The notes: generated by a model from the sequence alone, not told the origin. A stretch of 26,802 nucleotides of DNA from an uncultured Oscillospiraceae bacterium (GCA_910587205.1 CAJULZ010000024.1:1-26802), one strand, 5' to 3'. Positions 1 through 7,594 are shown, counted from the first letter of the stretch. Made by a program: numbers and translations.

Positions 1-2
1 GC

Positions 3-803
3 GGCGGGGCGCTGGGGGATTGTGGGGCACTGATTCTTGCCACAGGGGGAGCATCCTACCCCCGCACCGGCTCTACAGGGGATGGCTACCGACTGGCGGA
101 GCTGGCGGGGCATACGGTTGTGCCCATCCGGGGTTCGCTGGTGCCGGTGGAGTCGAATGACCCATGCTGCCCGGCGCTCCAGGGGCTGTCCCTGCGCAAT
201 GTGGAGCTGCGTATCAAAGATGACCGAGGGAAAACGGTATTTCGGGAGCAGGGGGAACTGCTATTTACCCATTTTGGGTTGTCCGGGCCGCTGGTGCTGT
301 CCGCCTCTGCCCATATGGACTTTTCCAAATCAAATTATACTGCCCATATCGATTTGAAACCTGCGCTGGACGAGCAAAAGCTGGACGCCCGCCTCTTGCG
401 GGATTTTGAGGAGCGGGCCAATCAGGATTATGCCAACGCTTTGGGGGGACTGGTTCCCCGGACGATGATTCCTGCCCTGGTAGGACGTACTGGGATACCG
501 GGTGATACCAAAGTGCGGAATATCCGCAGGGAGCAGCGGCACAGGCTGCTGAAAGTTTTGAAGGATTTTACCGTGCCCCTGTCCGGGCCGCGCCCGGTGG
601 AGGAGGCGGTAATTACCTCCGGCGGGGTGGCCGTGGACGAGGTGGATCCCAAGACCATGGCCTCCAAAAAGGCGGAGGGGCTTTATTTTGCCGGGGAGCT
701 GCTGGACGTAGACGGCTATACCGGCGGCTTCAATTTACAGATCGCGTGGTCGACCGGCCATGCTGCCGGGGTTGCGGCCGCGGAGTCTGTCCGGAACCTT
801 TAG
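3..803 (+). CDS. HI0933/BaiN-family FAD-dependent oxidoreductase, 5' truncated
   Basis: The open frame enters from the left edge, so the N-terminal FAD-binding Rossmann motif lies outside the window. What is visible, 266 residues, is typical of the HI0933 flavoprotein family (often annotated as NAD(P)/FAD-dependent or aminoacetone-oxidase-like): the ATGG-x-SYP-x-TGSTGDGY motif near residues 14-29, a middle substrate/cap domain, and the closing motif GLYFAGELLDVDGYTGG with a following GFNLQIAWSTGHAAG that binds FAD. The physiological substrate is not certain for most members of the family. It ends 17 bases before cmk and appears to be the first visible gene of an operon with cmk, plsC and ispH-S1, an order common in Clostridia. 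The family call is secure; the reaction is not. Confidence 0.88.
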   Translation, partial: GGALGDCGALILATGGASYPRTGSTGDGYRLAELAGHTVVPIRGSLVPVESNDPCCPALQGLSLRNVELRIKDDRGKTVFREQGELLFTHFGLSGPLVLSASAHMDFSKSNYTAHIDLKPALDEQKLDARLLRDFEERANQDYANALGGLVPRTMIPALVGRTGIPGDTKVRNIRREQRHRLLKVLKDFTVPLSGPRPVEEAVITSGGVAVDEVDPKTMASKKAEGLYFAGELLDVDGYTGGFNLQIAWSTGHAAGVAAAESVRNL

Positions 804-820
804 AGGAAAGGGCGCTTTTT

Positions 821-1519
821 ATGGGATACCACAGCATTGCCATCGACGGTCCGTCTGGGGCAGGAAAATCCACATTGGCCAAGCTCCTGGCCCAGGAGCT
901 TGGTTTCCTGTATGTGGATACCGGGGCCATTTACCGTACAGTAGGGCTGGCGGTACGGGACCGGGGGATCGACCCGGCCGATCTTCCGGCTGTGACAGCC
1001 CTACTTTCGGAGATAGGCATTGCCATGGGGTACGGCAAGGATGGGCTCCAGCATATGTTCTTAGATGGGGCGGATGTGACAGGGGCCATCCGCCAGAATG
1101 CGATTTCGGATTATGCGTCTAAGGTGTCGCCCATTCCAGAGGTACGGGCATTCCTGATGGGGATGCAGCGCCAGATGGCCCAGGAGCACGATGTAATCAT
1201 GGACGGCCGGGATATTGGGACAGTGGTACTGCCTCAAGCGGATTTGAAGATTTTCCTCACCGCTGTGCCGGAAGAACGGGCGCGGCGCCGTTGCCGTGAG
1301 CTTTTGGAGCGGGGACAGCAGGCGGACTATGGCCAAGTGCTACGGGAAGTGGAGGAGCGGGACCGGCGGGATTCCCAGCGCGCTGCCGCGCCGCTGCGCC
1401 AGGCAGCGGATGCGGTACTGGTGGACACGACAGGACTGGATCTTGAGGAGAGCCTTGACAGACTGCTGAAATTGGTTTGGGAACGCTTGGGGCGGGGAAA
1501 GGGGGAGGCCGATGAATAA
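821..1519 (+). CDS. cmk: cytidylate kinase
   Basis: Cytosolic (d)CMP kinase, which makes CDP/dCDP from CMP/dCMP and ATP. The protein of 232 residues has the normal family length. It starts with the P-loop GPSGAGKST at about residues 10-18, followed by the DTGAIYR motif that contacts the nucleotide, and the DGRDIGTVVLPQADLKIFLTA block diagnostic of Cmk, then an Arg-rich LID region (EERARRRCREL). I start it at the ATG at 821, which has a GAGGAAAG ribosome site 10 bases upstream; the frame stays open further upstream but that extension runs into the previous gene and has no homology-like content. The last 8 bases overlap plsC, suggesting translational coupling. Confidence 0.96.
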   Translation: MGYHSIAIDGPSGAGKSTLAKLLAQELGFLYVDTGAIYRTVGLAVRDRGIDPADLPAVTALLSEIGIAMGYGKDGLQHMFLDGADVTGAIRQNAISDYASKVSPIPEVRAFLMGMQRQMAQEHDVIMDGRDIGTVVLPQADLKIFLTAVPEERARRRCRELLERGQQADYGQVLREVEERDRRDSQRAAAPLRQAADAVLVDTTGLDLEESLDRLLKLVWERLGRGKGEADE

Positions 1520-2105
1520 GGTATACGCGGTGCTTTACCCGATTATTTGGATTTATATGAAAATTTTTCATCCCTGGAAGGCGCTGGGAGTGGAAAATGT
1601 GCCCGAGGGGGCGGCGGTGATGTGCGGCAACCACACTACGCTGGGGGATCCGCTGTATGTGGTGTGCTGCTTGGGCTGGCGGAAGCAGACTCATGTGATG
1701 GCGAAAGAGGAGATCATGAAATGGCCGGTAATTGGATTTTTGCTGAAAAAAGCGGGTATTTTTGGCGTGAAGCGAGGGAAAGCTGATGTGGCGGCGCTGA
1801 AAGAGGCGATGCGGGTGCTTCGCGCGGGGGAAAAGTTGCTGTTGTTCCCGGAGGGTACCCGGGTGAAGGAGGGGGAGGAGTCTGAAGCCCGTACTGGGGC
1901 GGCCATGTTTGCCACCCGCACCGGGGCGCCCCTGGTTCCTATTTACATACCGCCAAAAAAGCGGCGCTTCCGCAAAACAACAGTGGTGTTTGGGGAGGCG
2001 TATTATCCGGAGTTTGAAGGCCGCAAACCCACCCCGGAGGATTACCAGCGCATTGCCGACGATCTGATGGTACGTATCCGGGCGCTGGGGGAGATGGCGG
2101 CATGA
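1512..2105 (+). CDS. plsC: 1-acyl-sn-glycerol-3-phosphate acyltransferase (PlsC family)
   Basis: Membrane-associated acyltransferase that would acylate lysophosphatidic acid to phosphatidic acid in phospholipid synthesis. The 197-residue protein has the catalytic H-x4-D box (NHTTLGDPLY, His41 and Asp46), the second block GIFGVKRGKAD near residue 82, the glycerophosphate-binding FPEGTR box at 112-117, and the PLVPIYIP block. A hydrophobic N-terminal stretch (about residues 5-19) could anchor it. Start overlaps the end of cmk by 8 bases, and the stop overlaps the ispH start as ATGA, so the three genes look translationally coupled. Co-location with cmk and ispH is a known Clostridia arrangement. 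Acyl-donor preference cannot be read from the sequence. Confidence 0.93.
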   Translation: MNKVYAVLYPIIWIYMKIFHPWKALGVENVPEGAAVMCGNHTTLGDPLYVVCCLGWRKQTHVMAKEEIMKWPVIGFLLKKAGIFGVKRGKADVAALKEAMRVLRAGEKLLLFPEGTRVKEGEESEARTGAAMFATRTGAPLVPIYIPPKKRRFRKTTVVFGEAYYPEFEGRKPTPEDYQRIADDLMVRIRALGEMAA

Positions 2106-4048
2106 AAATCCTGCTGGCCAAAACTGCGGGCTTTTGCTATGGTGTAAAGCGGGCGGTGGAATTGGCGGAGGGGACCGCTCGGCAGGGGGCGGTGTACCTG
2201 CTGGGGCATATTACCCACAACGATCATGTGATCCGGCGGTTGGAAAAGATGGGGGCAGTGACGATCTCCTCACCGGAGGAAGCTGCCAGGGGGAGCACAG
2301 TGCTGATCCGTGCCCACGGGGAGCCGGACTGCGTTTACCGGGCGCTGGAGGCCCGGGGATGCAGGGTGCTGGACGCCACCTGCCCCAACGTGACCCGTAT
2401 CCATAACATTGTCCGGGATGCGGCGGCGCGGGGACGCATCCCAGTGGTGATTGGAGAGGCCGGCCACCCAGAGATCATAGGTATCTGGGGTTGCACGGAG
2501 CGGGGAATTGTGGTCTCTGACTGGGAGGAATTAGAAGGGATATTAAGCCGACAGCCGGAATTATGCGCTCAGCCGCTGACATTTGTATCCCAGACCACGG
2601 CCATTGAGGCGTGCTGGAAAAAAACCGTGGAAAACGCAAAAAAAGTGTGTACAAACTCAGAATTTTTTGATACAATATGTGGTGCTACGTCTAAGCGCCA
2701 ATCTGAAGCCTTGGAACTGGCCGCTCAATGCGACGCGATGATCGTGATTGGTGATCGAAAAAGCTCAAACACAAAGAGGCTGGCCCAGCTTTGTAGTAGC
2801 CGCTGTCCGATGGTGACGCAGGTGGAGCGGGGCGAGGACATTGACCGGGCACAGTTCCGCGAGATTGGCACGCTTGGAATCACTGCCGGTGCATCTACGC
2901 CGGAGTGGATAATAAAGGAGGTCAGCAACAAAATGAGCGATGAAATTATGGAGATTGAACAGTCCTTCGCGGAAATGCTGGAGGAGTCGTTCAAAATTTT
3001 GAATACGGGGGATCGGGTCACTGGTACGGTCGCGGCCATTACGCCGACCGAGATTCAGGTAGAGCTGGGCGTCAAGTATCCTGGCACCATTCCCCTGTCC
3101 GAACTGAGCGACGACCCCGACGTGAAGGCGGAGGATATTGCCAAGGTGGGCGAGGAGATCGAGGCCATCGTGATGCTGGTCAGCGACCGCGACTGTGTGG
3201 TTAAGCTGTCCAAGAAGCGCCTGGACGCCGACAAGAACTGGGAGATCGTGGAAAACGCCGTGGAGAACAAGGATGTTCTGGAGGGCATCATCACCGAGGA
3301 AAATAAAGGGGGCTTGGTGGCGAACGTTAAGGGCATCCGCGTGTTTATCCCCGCGTCCCAGTCTGGCAAGCCCCGTGGGGCCGATCTGGCCGAGATGGTC
3401 AAGACCCGCGTGCAGCTTCGTATTACCGAGGTCAACCGTGCCCGCCGGCGCGTGGTGGGTTCTATCCGCGCCGTGGCGGCTGAGGCCAGGGCCGCCGCTG
3501 CCGCCGAGATCTGGAATAATATCGAGGTGGGCAAGCGTTACAGCGGTACGGTGAAGAGCCTGACTTCTTACGGTGCTTTCGTGGATATCGGCGGTGTGGA
3601 CGGTATGGTTCATATTTCTGAGCTGTCCTGGTCCCGCATCAAGACCCCCGCTGAAGTGGTGTCTGTGGGCGATCCCCTGGACGTATATGTGATCTCCTTC
3701 GACCCGGAGAAGAAGAAAATTTCCTTGGGTGTGAAGGATCACAGCCAGGAGCCTTGGACGGTGTTCACCGGGAAGTATACTGCGGGCGATGTGGCCAGTG
3801 TTCGCATTGTTAAGCTGATGACGTTCGGTGCGTTCGCCGAAATTGTCCCCGGCGTTGACGGCCTGATCCACATCTCCCAGATCGCTGACCACCGGGTGGA
3901 GAAGCCCGGCGATGTACTCAGCGAGGGCCAGATTGTGGATGCGAAGATCATCGCCATTGACGAGGAGAACAAAAAGGTATCCTTGTCTATCCGTGCTCTG
4001 CTGGAGGGCGAGCCTGAGGCCGAGGATGACGCTGGGGCTGAGGACTGA
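2102..4048 (+). CDS. ispH: IspH (HMBPP reductase) fused to ribosomal protein S1
   Basis: A 648-residue fusion known from many Clostridia. Residues 1-277 are IspH, the 4Fe-4S enzyme that reduces HMBPP to IPP and DMAPP in the MEP isoprenoid pathway; the three cluster cysteines are Cys12, Cys94 and Cys193, with the GHPE (residues 121-124) and SQTT active-site motifs present. Residues about 301-371, 387-456, 475-544 and 560-631 are four S1 RNA-binding domains; the second is the most divergent, the third and fourth carry the classic YGAFVDIGG-VDGMVHISELS type signature. S1 helps mRNA bind the 30S subunit. The C-terminus is acidic. Base and codon use change at the junction: the S1 half prefers highly expressed C-ending codons (GGC, CGC, ATC) while the IspH half is less biased. 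An in-frame ATG at 2933 with a strong ribosome site may give a free S1. Starts in an ATGA overlap with plsC. Confidence 0.95.
   Translation: MKILLAKTAGFCYGVKRAVELAEGTARQGAVYLLGHITHNDHVIRRLEKMGAVTISSPEEAARGSTVLIRAHGEPDCVYRALEARGCRVLDATCPNVTRIHNIVRDAAARGRIPVVIGEAGHPEIIGIWGCTERGIVVSDWEELEGILSRQPELCAQPLTFVSQTTAIEACWKKTVENAKKVCTNSEFFDTICGATSKRQSEALELAAQCDAMIVIGDRKSSNTKRLAQLCSSRCPMVTQVERGEDIDRAQFREIGTLGITAGASTPEWIIKEVSNKMSDEIMEIEQSFAEMLEESFKILNTGDRVTGTVAAITPTEIQVELGVKYPGTIPLSELSDDPDVKAEDIAKVGEEIEAIVMLVSDRDCVVKLSKKRLDADKNWEIVENAVENKDVLEGIITEENKGGLVANVKGIRVFIPASQSGKPRGADLAEMVKTRVQLRITEVNRARRRVVGSIRAVAAEARAAAAAEIWNNIEVGKRYSGTVKSLTSYGAFVDIGGVDGMVHISELSWSRIKTPAEVVSVGDPLDVYVISFDPEKKKISLGVKDHSQEPWTVFTGKYTAGDVASVRIVKLMTFGAFAEIVPGVDGLIHISQIADHRVEKPGDVLSEGQIVDAKIIAIDEENKKVSLSIRALLEGEPEAEDDAGAED
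2648..2676 (+). promoter_or_regulatory. possible internal sigma-A promoter inside the ispH half
   Basis: TGTACA (2648-2653), a 17-base spacer and TACAAT (2671-2676) preceded by TG at 2668-2669, giving an extended -10 (TGATACAAT). It lies in an AT-rich patch (about 2617-2685) that stands out from the GC-rich gene and sits about 260 bases before the internal S1 start. Promoter-like sequence inside a gene can be chance, since this stretch also codes for the IspH region around Cys193. Confidence 0.4.
2914..2935 (+). promoter_or_regulatory. internal ribosome binding site and start for the S1 half
   Basis: AAAGGAGGT at 2914-2922, near-perfect complement to the 16S 3' end, is followed 10 bases later by an in-frame ATG (2933, Met278 of the fusion). 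Initiation here would yield a 371-residue protein with just the four S1 domains. It sits exactly at the domain junction, where codon use also changes. Confidence 0.6.
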
Positions 4049-4061
4049 GTTTTTTGCCAAT

Positions 4062-4092
4062 AAAAAGGCTGCCGCACCGCGGCAGCCTTTTT
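4062..4092 (+). terminator. intrinsic terminator after ispH-S1
   Basis: A perfect 14-bp stem (4062-4075 with 4079-4092), core GGCTGCCGC/GCGGCAGCC, with a 3-base loop and a run of five T in the 3' arm. The A-run in the 5' arm makes it potentially active in both directions. Confidence 0.92.
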
Positions 4093-4163
4093 CCATATAA
4101 ATAGTCTGTAGGAAGGGGAAGCAGCAGCGTCTTCAAAACCGGGACGCCGCGTCCATTGGATAT

Positions 4164-5318
4164 ATGAAAAGACCTGATGTGGTGATTGTACCCTGTGCGG
4201 ATTACTCCGAAGATAATACTCAGGCGGCACTGGAACGGGTGCTTGCCCCCCTGGGCGGGTTGAACTGGGTTAGTCCTGGTCTAAAGGTTGTGGTTAAGGT
4301 GAATCTGGTGACCTTTGCCAAACCCGAAAGAGCGGCGACAACCCATCCGGGATTGTTGTGCGCTTTGGTGAAGCTACTTGTAGAGCGCGGGGCGGATGTG
4401 GTGGTGGGGGACAGTCCGGGAGGGCTCTACAATGCCGCCCATGTGGGCCGGGTGTACGCCGCGGCGGGAATGAAGGCTGTGGAACGGTTCGGCGGGCGAT
4501 TGAACCAGGACTTTTCAGAGCGGGAGGCGGAGGCCCCGAAAGGGAACGTATGCCGCCGGTTCCGATATACCGCTTATCTGGATTGGGCGGATGTTATGAT
4601 AAACCTATGTAAGCTGAAAACCCATGGCATGATGGCTATGACGTGCGGGGCAAAAAATATGTTCGGGGTCGTTCCAGGTACTGTGAAGCCGGAATACCAT
4701 TTCCGCTATCCGAATCCCAAAGATTTTGCCCGGATGATCGTGGATCTGGACGAATATTTTAAGCCGCGGCTCACTATTGTGGACGCAGTGGAATGTATGG
4801 AGGGCAACGGCCCCACAAGCGGTATACCGCGACACATGGGGGCGGTGTTGGCGGGGGAAAATCTCCACAAAGTGGATCTGGTATGCGCGGGGCTCATTGG
4901 GTTAAAGCGGGACGAGGTGCCCACCCTGGAGGCGGCGTTGGAGAGGGGGCTGATCCCTCCCTCGGCGGAGGAGTTAACGGTGGAGGGTGATCCGGCCGCT
5001 TTTGCCATCCCGGATTTTCGGCGGATTGCGACCGGGAACAGCCACCTGTTTCGGGGAAATGGGAACAGCCTTCCGGCTAAGGTAAAAGGGGCAGTTATGG
5101 AGAAGCTGCTCGCCCAGCGGCCCCAGCTCAAGTCTGGTAAATGCGTAGGGTGCGGTGTGTGCGGGAAAATCTGCCCGGCAGATGCCATTACTATGGATAA
5201 GGGCAGGCCCCGTATTGACCGGAAAAAATGTATCCGCTGTTTCTGCTGCCAGGAATTTTGCCCGGAGGGGGCCATGGTGGCGCGCCGTACGGCCACAGCA
5301 AGGTTTCTGGACCATTAG
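4164..5318 (+). CDS. DUF362 domain protein with C-terminal 2x[4Fe-4S] ferredoxin domain
   Basis: 384 residues. Residues about 5-290 are a DUF362 domain (VVVKVNLV at 42-49, the DSPGG turn at 83-87, LKTHGMMAMTCGAKNMFGVVPG at about 151-172). Residues 327-366 hold two CxxCxxCxxxCP clusters: Cys327/330/333/337 and Cys356/359/362/366, so it should carry two 4Fe-4S clusters and act in electron transfer or as a cluster-bearing cytosolic protein. The substrate or partner of DUF362 proteins is mostly unknown. No signal peptide. The start at 4164 fits the family's N-terminus, but there is no good Shine-Dalgarno just before it; a purine-rich AGGAAGGGGAAG lies about 45 bases upstream and a GGACGC-C-GCGTCC hairpin (4142-4154) lies between. 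It is followed 10 bases later by a GNAT gene, likely co-transcribed. Confidence 0.88.
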   Translation: MKRPDVVIVPCADYSEDNTQAALERVLAPLGGLNWVSPGLKVVVKVNLVTFAKPERAATTHPGLLCALVKLLVERGADVVVGDSPGGLYNAAHVGRVYAAAGMKAVERFGGRLNQDFSEREAEAPKGNVCRRFRYTAYLDWADVMINLCKLKTHGMMAMTCGAKNMFGVVPGTVKPEYHFRYPNPKDFARMIVDLDEYFKPRLTIVDAVECMEGNGPTSGIPRHMGAVLAGENLHKVDLVCAGLIGLKRDEVPTLEAALERGLIPPSAEELTVEGDPAAFAIPDFRRIATGNSHLFRGNGNSLPAKVKGAVMEKLLAQRPQLKSGKCVGCGVCGKICPADAITMDKGRPRIDRKKCIRCFCCQEFCPEGAMVARRTATARFLDH

Positions 5319-5328
5319 CGGAGGGGCT

Positions 5329-5802
5329 ATGGATAAGATTGTGCTTTATACGCCTAAATTAGATGAACTAAAGTTCCGACAGGAACTACTGGCAGACCCG
5401 GAGACGATGGCTTATAACCATTCCTATGGTGGTACGATATCATTTCCCAGGGAGCGTTGGGCGGATTGGTATGCTCGTTGGATGGAGGAGGAGACTGGGA
5501 GCCGGTTTTACCGTTACCTTCGCCGGGAGAAGGACGGGACGCTGGTAGGTGAGACGGCATACCATTATGACGACGAATTTGGTGAGTATGTCTGCGATGT
5601 ACTGGTAGCCGCACAGCATCGGGGTCAGGGGTTTGGCCGGCAGAGCTTGGAACTACTGTGTCAAGCCGCGAGGGCCAACGGCGTGAAGCGGCTGGTAGAC
5701 AATATTGCCATTGACAATCCATCGGTAGGGTTGTTCCGAAAGGCCGGGTTTCGAGAGTGGCTGCGCACGGACGAATATATTTTGATGGGAAAAGAACTGT
5801 AA
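5329..5802 (+). CDS. GNAT family N-acetyltransferase
   Basis: 157 residues, a full GNAT domain. The acetyl-CoA pyrophosphate loop is R98-G-Q-G-F-G in motif A (about residues 88-112), followed by NPSVGLFRKAGF (130-141), the usual motif B, and a C-terminal beta strand (EYILMGKEL). It should transfer an acetyl group from acetyl-CoA to an amine of a small molecule or protein; the substrate cannot be told. I start it at the ATG at 5329 with GCGGAGGGG (5319-5326) as ribosome site, 10 bases after the stop of the DUF362 gene; longer readings in the same frame overlap that gene. A bidirectional terminator follows. Confidence 0.9.
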   Translation: MDKIVLYTPKLDELKFRQELLADPETMAYNHSYGGTISFPRERWADWYARWMEEETGSRFYRYLRREKDGTLVGETAYHYDDEFGEYVCDVLVAAQHRGQGFGRQSLELLCQAARANGVKRLVDNIAIDNPSVGLFRKAGFREWLRTDEYILMGKEL

Positions 5803-5806
5803 AAGT

Positions 5807-5841
5807 AACCGGCGGACTAAAGCATAGCCCGCCGGTTTTTT
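5807..5841 (+). terminator. intrinsic terminator between the convergent GNAT and HTH genes
   Basis: AACCGGCGG (5807-5815) pairs with CCGCCGGTT (5829-5837), 13-base loop, then a T run to 5841. It ends the plus-strand unit well; on the minus strand the T-rich tail (ACTTTTAC) is weaker. It overlaps the stop codon of the minus-strand gene by two bases. Confidence 0.85.
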
Positions 5842-6625
5842 AGGACATTTCTGCGAACAGAAATAGCTTGAGCAGCCATGGGACGAATCCAGGAGCGCCC
5901 TGGCAGGCGGCGTCAATGGCGGCTTTGGCTGCCTCCAGATCCAAACCTTCAAGAGGGAGCAAAAAGGTCTGCGCACCGTCGGCGTCAATACCGATGGCCA
6001 AAAGGCGGGAGGCGGCCGCGCCGCCAATAGCGACCTTGGAGGCGATCACCGCGCCACCTGCGGAATAAACACCTATGGAGAGAGCGCCAAGGGTCATGAT
6101 GCCGAATGCCATAGCACCTAAAGCCATAAGGCCAATAGCTGCGGCACCAATGGCGATGATACCCACAGATAGCGCCCCCAGCGCCAGCAGCAGTCCGAGG
6201 CTGAGGGCACCCAGGCTGACCAGTCCCACAGCAATGCCGCCCATTGCCACAACCCCGGTTGCGATGTCCCCTATGGCAACAATCCCTCTTGCCCAATGGA
6301 TGCCATGGCCGCAGTTGACGTGTACCAGCGGCAGGCCGAACAGGGTGTGCTTGCTTTTGTATTCAAAATGCCAAGGATTCGGGTAATTGTAATTGTTGAC
6401 GATAGTGGATGCGGGTAGGGGAGAGGGTTCCCGTCCCGTCACCAGATAATCCAGGGAAACCTTAAAGTAGTCCGCCAGGGATACCAGATTGTCCATATCC
6501 GGGTGGGATGTGCCCGCCTCCCACTTCTGCACCGCCTGCCGTGTGACCCCCAGCAGATTGGCGAGCTCCTCTTGGGACAGCCCCGCCTGATGGCGCAGGT
6601 CAAATAAGCGCTCACGAAAATCCAT
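5840..6625 (-). CDS. XRE-type HTH regulator fused to a hydrophobic 5-residue glycine repeat
   Basis: 261 residues. Residues 5-62 are a Cro/C1-type helix-turn-helix (LSQEELANLLGVTRQAVQKW, then a C-terminal SLDYLVTG). After a polar linker with an NNYNYPNPW stretch and a segment SKHTLFGLPLVHVNCG (91-106), residues 114-193 are a strikingly regular repeat with glycine every five residues, A/S/T two positions before or after, and otherwise I/L/V/M. The tail (about 217-261) is amphipathic and ends with a hydrophobic LLKLFLF helix. I start at the ATG at 6625, 7 bases after GGAGGT; the longer reading upstream lacks a ribosome site. The HTH implies DNA binding; the role of the repeat is unknown to me. 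It is divergent to deoC, with a 206-base gap, so it may control deoC or itself, but that is inference. I recall similar unnamed proteins in other Bacillota. Confidence 0.85.
   Translation of the reverse strand: MDFRERLFDLRHQAGLSQEELANLLGVTRQAVQKWEAGTSHPDMDNLVSLADYFKVSLDYLVTGREPSPLPASTIVNNYNYPNPWHFEYKSKHTLFGLPLVHVNCGHGIHWARGIVAIGDIATGVVAMGGIAVGLVSLGALSLGLLLALGALSVGIIAIGAAAIGLMALGAMAFGIMTLGALSIGVYSAGGAVIASKVAIGGAAASRLLAIGIDADGAQTFLLPLEGLDLEAAKAAIDAACQGAPGFVPWLLKLFLFAEMS
6047..6286 (-). repeat. coding repeat: 16 hydrophobic pentads, G-x-phi-[AST]-phi
   Basis: Within the HTH protein, glycines fall at residues 114, 119, 124, 129, 134, 139, 144, then 150, 155, 160, 165, 170, 175, 180, 185 and 190: exact five-residue spacing with one single-residue slip. 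Pentads alternate between a bulky residue (I, V, L) and a small one (D, G, A) after the glycine, giving a ten-residue super-repeat such as GIVAIGDIAT. The period matches pentapeptide-repeat beta-helices, but the residues are far more hydrophobic than the usual A(D/N)LxX form. Confidence 0.8.
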
Positions 6626-6672
6626 ATATGATACCTCCAAAGTAAGACTGCCCAGCACCGCTGGACAGCATC

Positions 6673-6701
6673 ATAATAGCAAAAACCGGTGGGCAGCGCA
6701 A
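6673..6701 (-). promoter_or_regulatory. sigma-A promoter of the HTH-repeat gene
   Basis: Read on the minus strand: TTGCGC, 17-base spacer, TATTAT. The expected transcript start is about 40 bases before the ATG. Confidence 0.6.
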
Positions 6702-6772
6702 CCAAAAACGGTGTACATTTCGACAACCAATAGTTGCACAGGACAAAAATGCGCCGGAAGAAGGGGAGCCCC

Positions 6773-6801
6773 TTGCTTTTCCTGTCCATCCATAGTAAAA
6801 T
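6773..6801 (+). promoter_or_regulatory. probable sigma-A promoter of deoC
   Basis: TTGCTT, 17-base spacer, TAAAAT, in the AT-rich end of the divergent intergenic region, about 24 bases from the expected start of transcription to the ATG. The -35 is a poor match, so an activator is possible. Nearby AT-rich alternatives (TAATACTATATT) exist. Confidence 0.45.
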
Positions 6802-6831
6802 AATACTATATTATTAAATGAGGTGATTCCA

Positions 6832-7497
6832 ATGGACAACCATGCCATTTTAGCTGCTGTGGATCATACGCTGCTCACTCAGACCGCCACATGGGCTGAG
6901 ATTAAACAAATCTGCGACGATGGGGCGGCCTATGGCTGTGCCAGTGTGTGCATCCCGGCCAGCTATGTGAAGCAGGCGACGGACTATTTGGAGGAGCGGC
7001 TGCCGGTTTGCACAGTCATCGGGTTCCCCAATGGGTATTCCACCACGGCGGCCAAGGTGTTTGAGGCCCAGGATGCTATTGCCAACGGTGCGGGCGAAAT
7101 TGATATGGTTATCAACATTGGCTGGGCAAAGGACGGGCGCTGGGATGACCTGCTGAGCGAGGTCAAGGCGGTTAAGGCTGCATGCGATGAGCGAGTGCTG
7201 AAGGTCATCGTGGAGACCTGTTTGCTTACCAGCGAGGAAAAGGTGCGGCTGTGCCAGGTTGTCTCGGATAGTGGGGCGGACTATATCAAGACCTCCACCG
7301 GGTTCTCCACCGCTGGGGCTACGCGGGAGGATGTGGCTCTGTTTAAAGCCAATGTGGCCCATCACGTAAAAATCAAGGCGGCGGGGGGTATCTCCAGCTT
7401 GCAGGACGCGGCGGACTTTTTGGCGCTGGGAGCAGACCGATTGGGCACCAGCCGTATTGTCAAATTGGTGAAAGGGCAGCAGGCGCAGGGCTATTAA
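6832..7497 (+). CDS. deoC: deoxyribose-phosphate aldolase
   Basis: Cytosolic class I aldolase that splits 2-deoxyribose 5-phosphate to glyceraldehyde 3-phosphate and acetaldehyde, the last step of deoxynucleoside breakdown. The 221-residue protein is of normal length and carries Asp92 (GEIDMVINIG), the Schiff-base Lys153 in YIKTSTGF, and the second lysine Lys182 in KIKAAGGI, all in family positions. The ATG at 6832 is chosen over a GTG at 6823 because GAGGTG (6820-6825) is then a well-spaced ribosome site. It lies just upstream of a nucleoside-type ABC transporter, which suggests a joint role in scavenging deoxynucleosides. No terminator is clear after it; the next promoter lies about 55 bases downstream. 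Confidence 0.95.
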   Translation: MDNHAILAAVDHTLLTQTATWAEIKQICDDGAAYGCASVCIPASYVKQATDYLEERLPVCTVIGFPNGYSTTAAKVFEAQDAIANGAGEIDMVINIGWAKDGRWDDLLSEVKAVKAACDERVLKVIVETCLLTSEEKVRLCQVVSDSGADYIKTSTGFSTAGATREDVALFKANVAHHVKIKAAGGISSLQDAADFLALGADRLGTSRIVKLVKGQQAQGY

Positions 7498-7550
7498 AGG
7501 GTGTTTTTTGACAGGATTTGTGAAAAGTTTGTGTACACTGCAAATAATCC

Positions 7551-7579
7551 TTGTATTTTGGAGGCGGGCGCGATATAAT
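7551..7579 (+). promoter_or_regulatory. sigma-A promoter of the BMP lipoprotein gene
   Basis: TTGTAT, 17-base spacer, perfect TATAAT. The expected transcript start near 7586 gives a leader of about 126 bases before the ATG at 7712. Confidence 0.75.
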
Positions 7580-7594
7580 GGGCACGTCCAGTGG

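Noticed and set aside
2765..4096. 443-codon open frame on the minus strand opposite the S1 domains
   Set aside because: It mirrors a real, strongly codon-biased gene, has no ribosome site and no recognisable domain; GC-rich coding DNA often leaves the antisense frame open.
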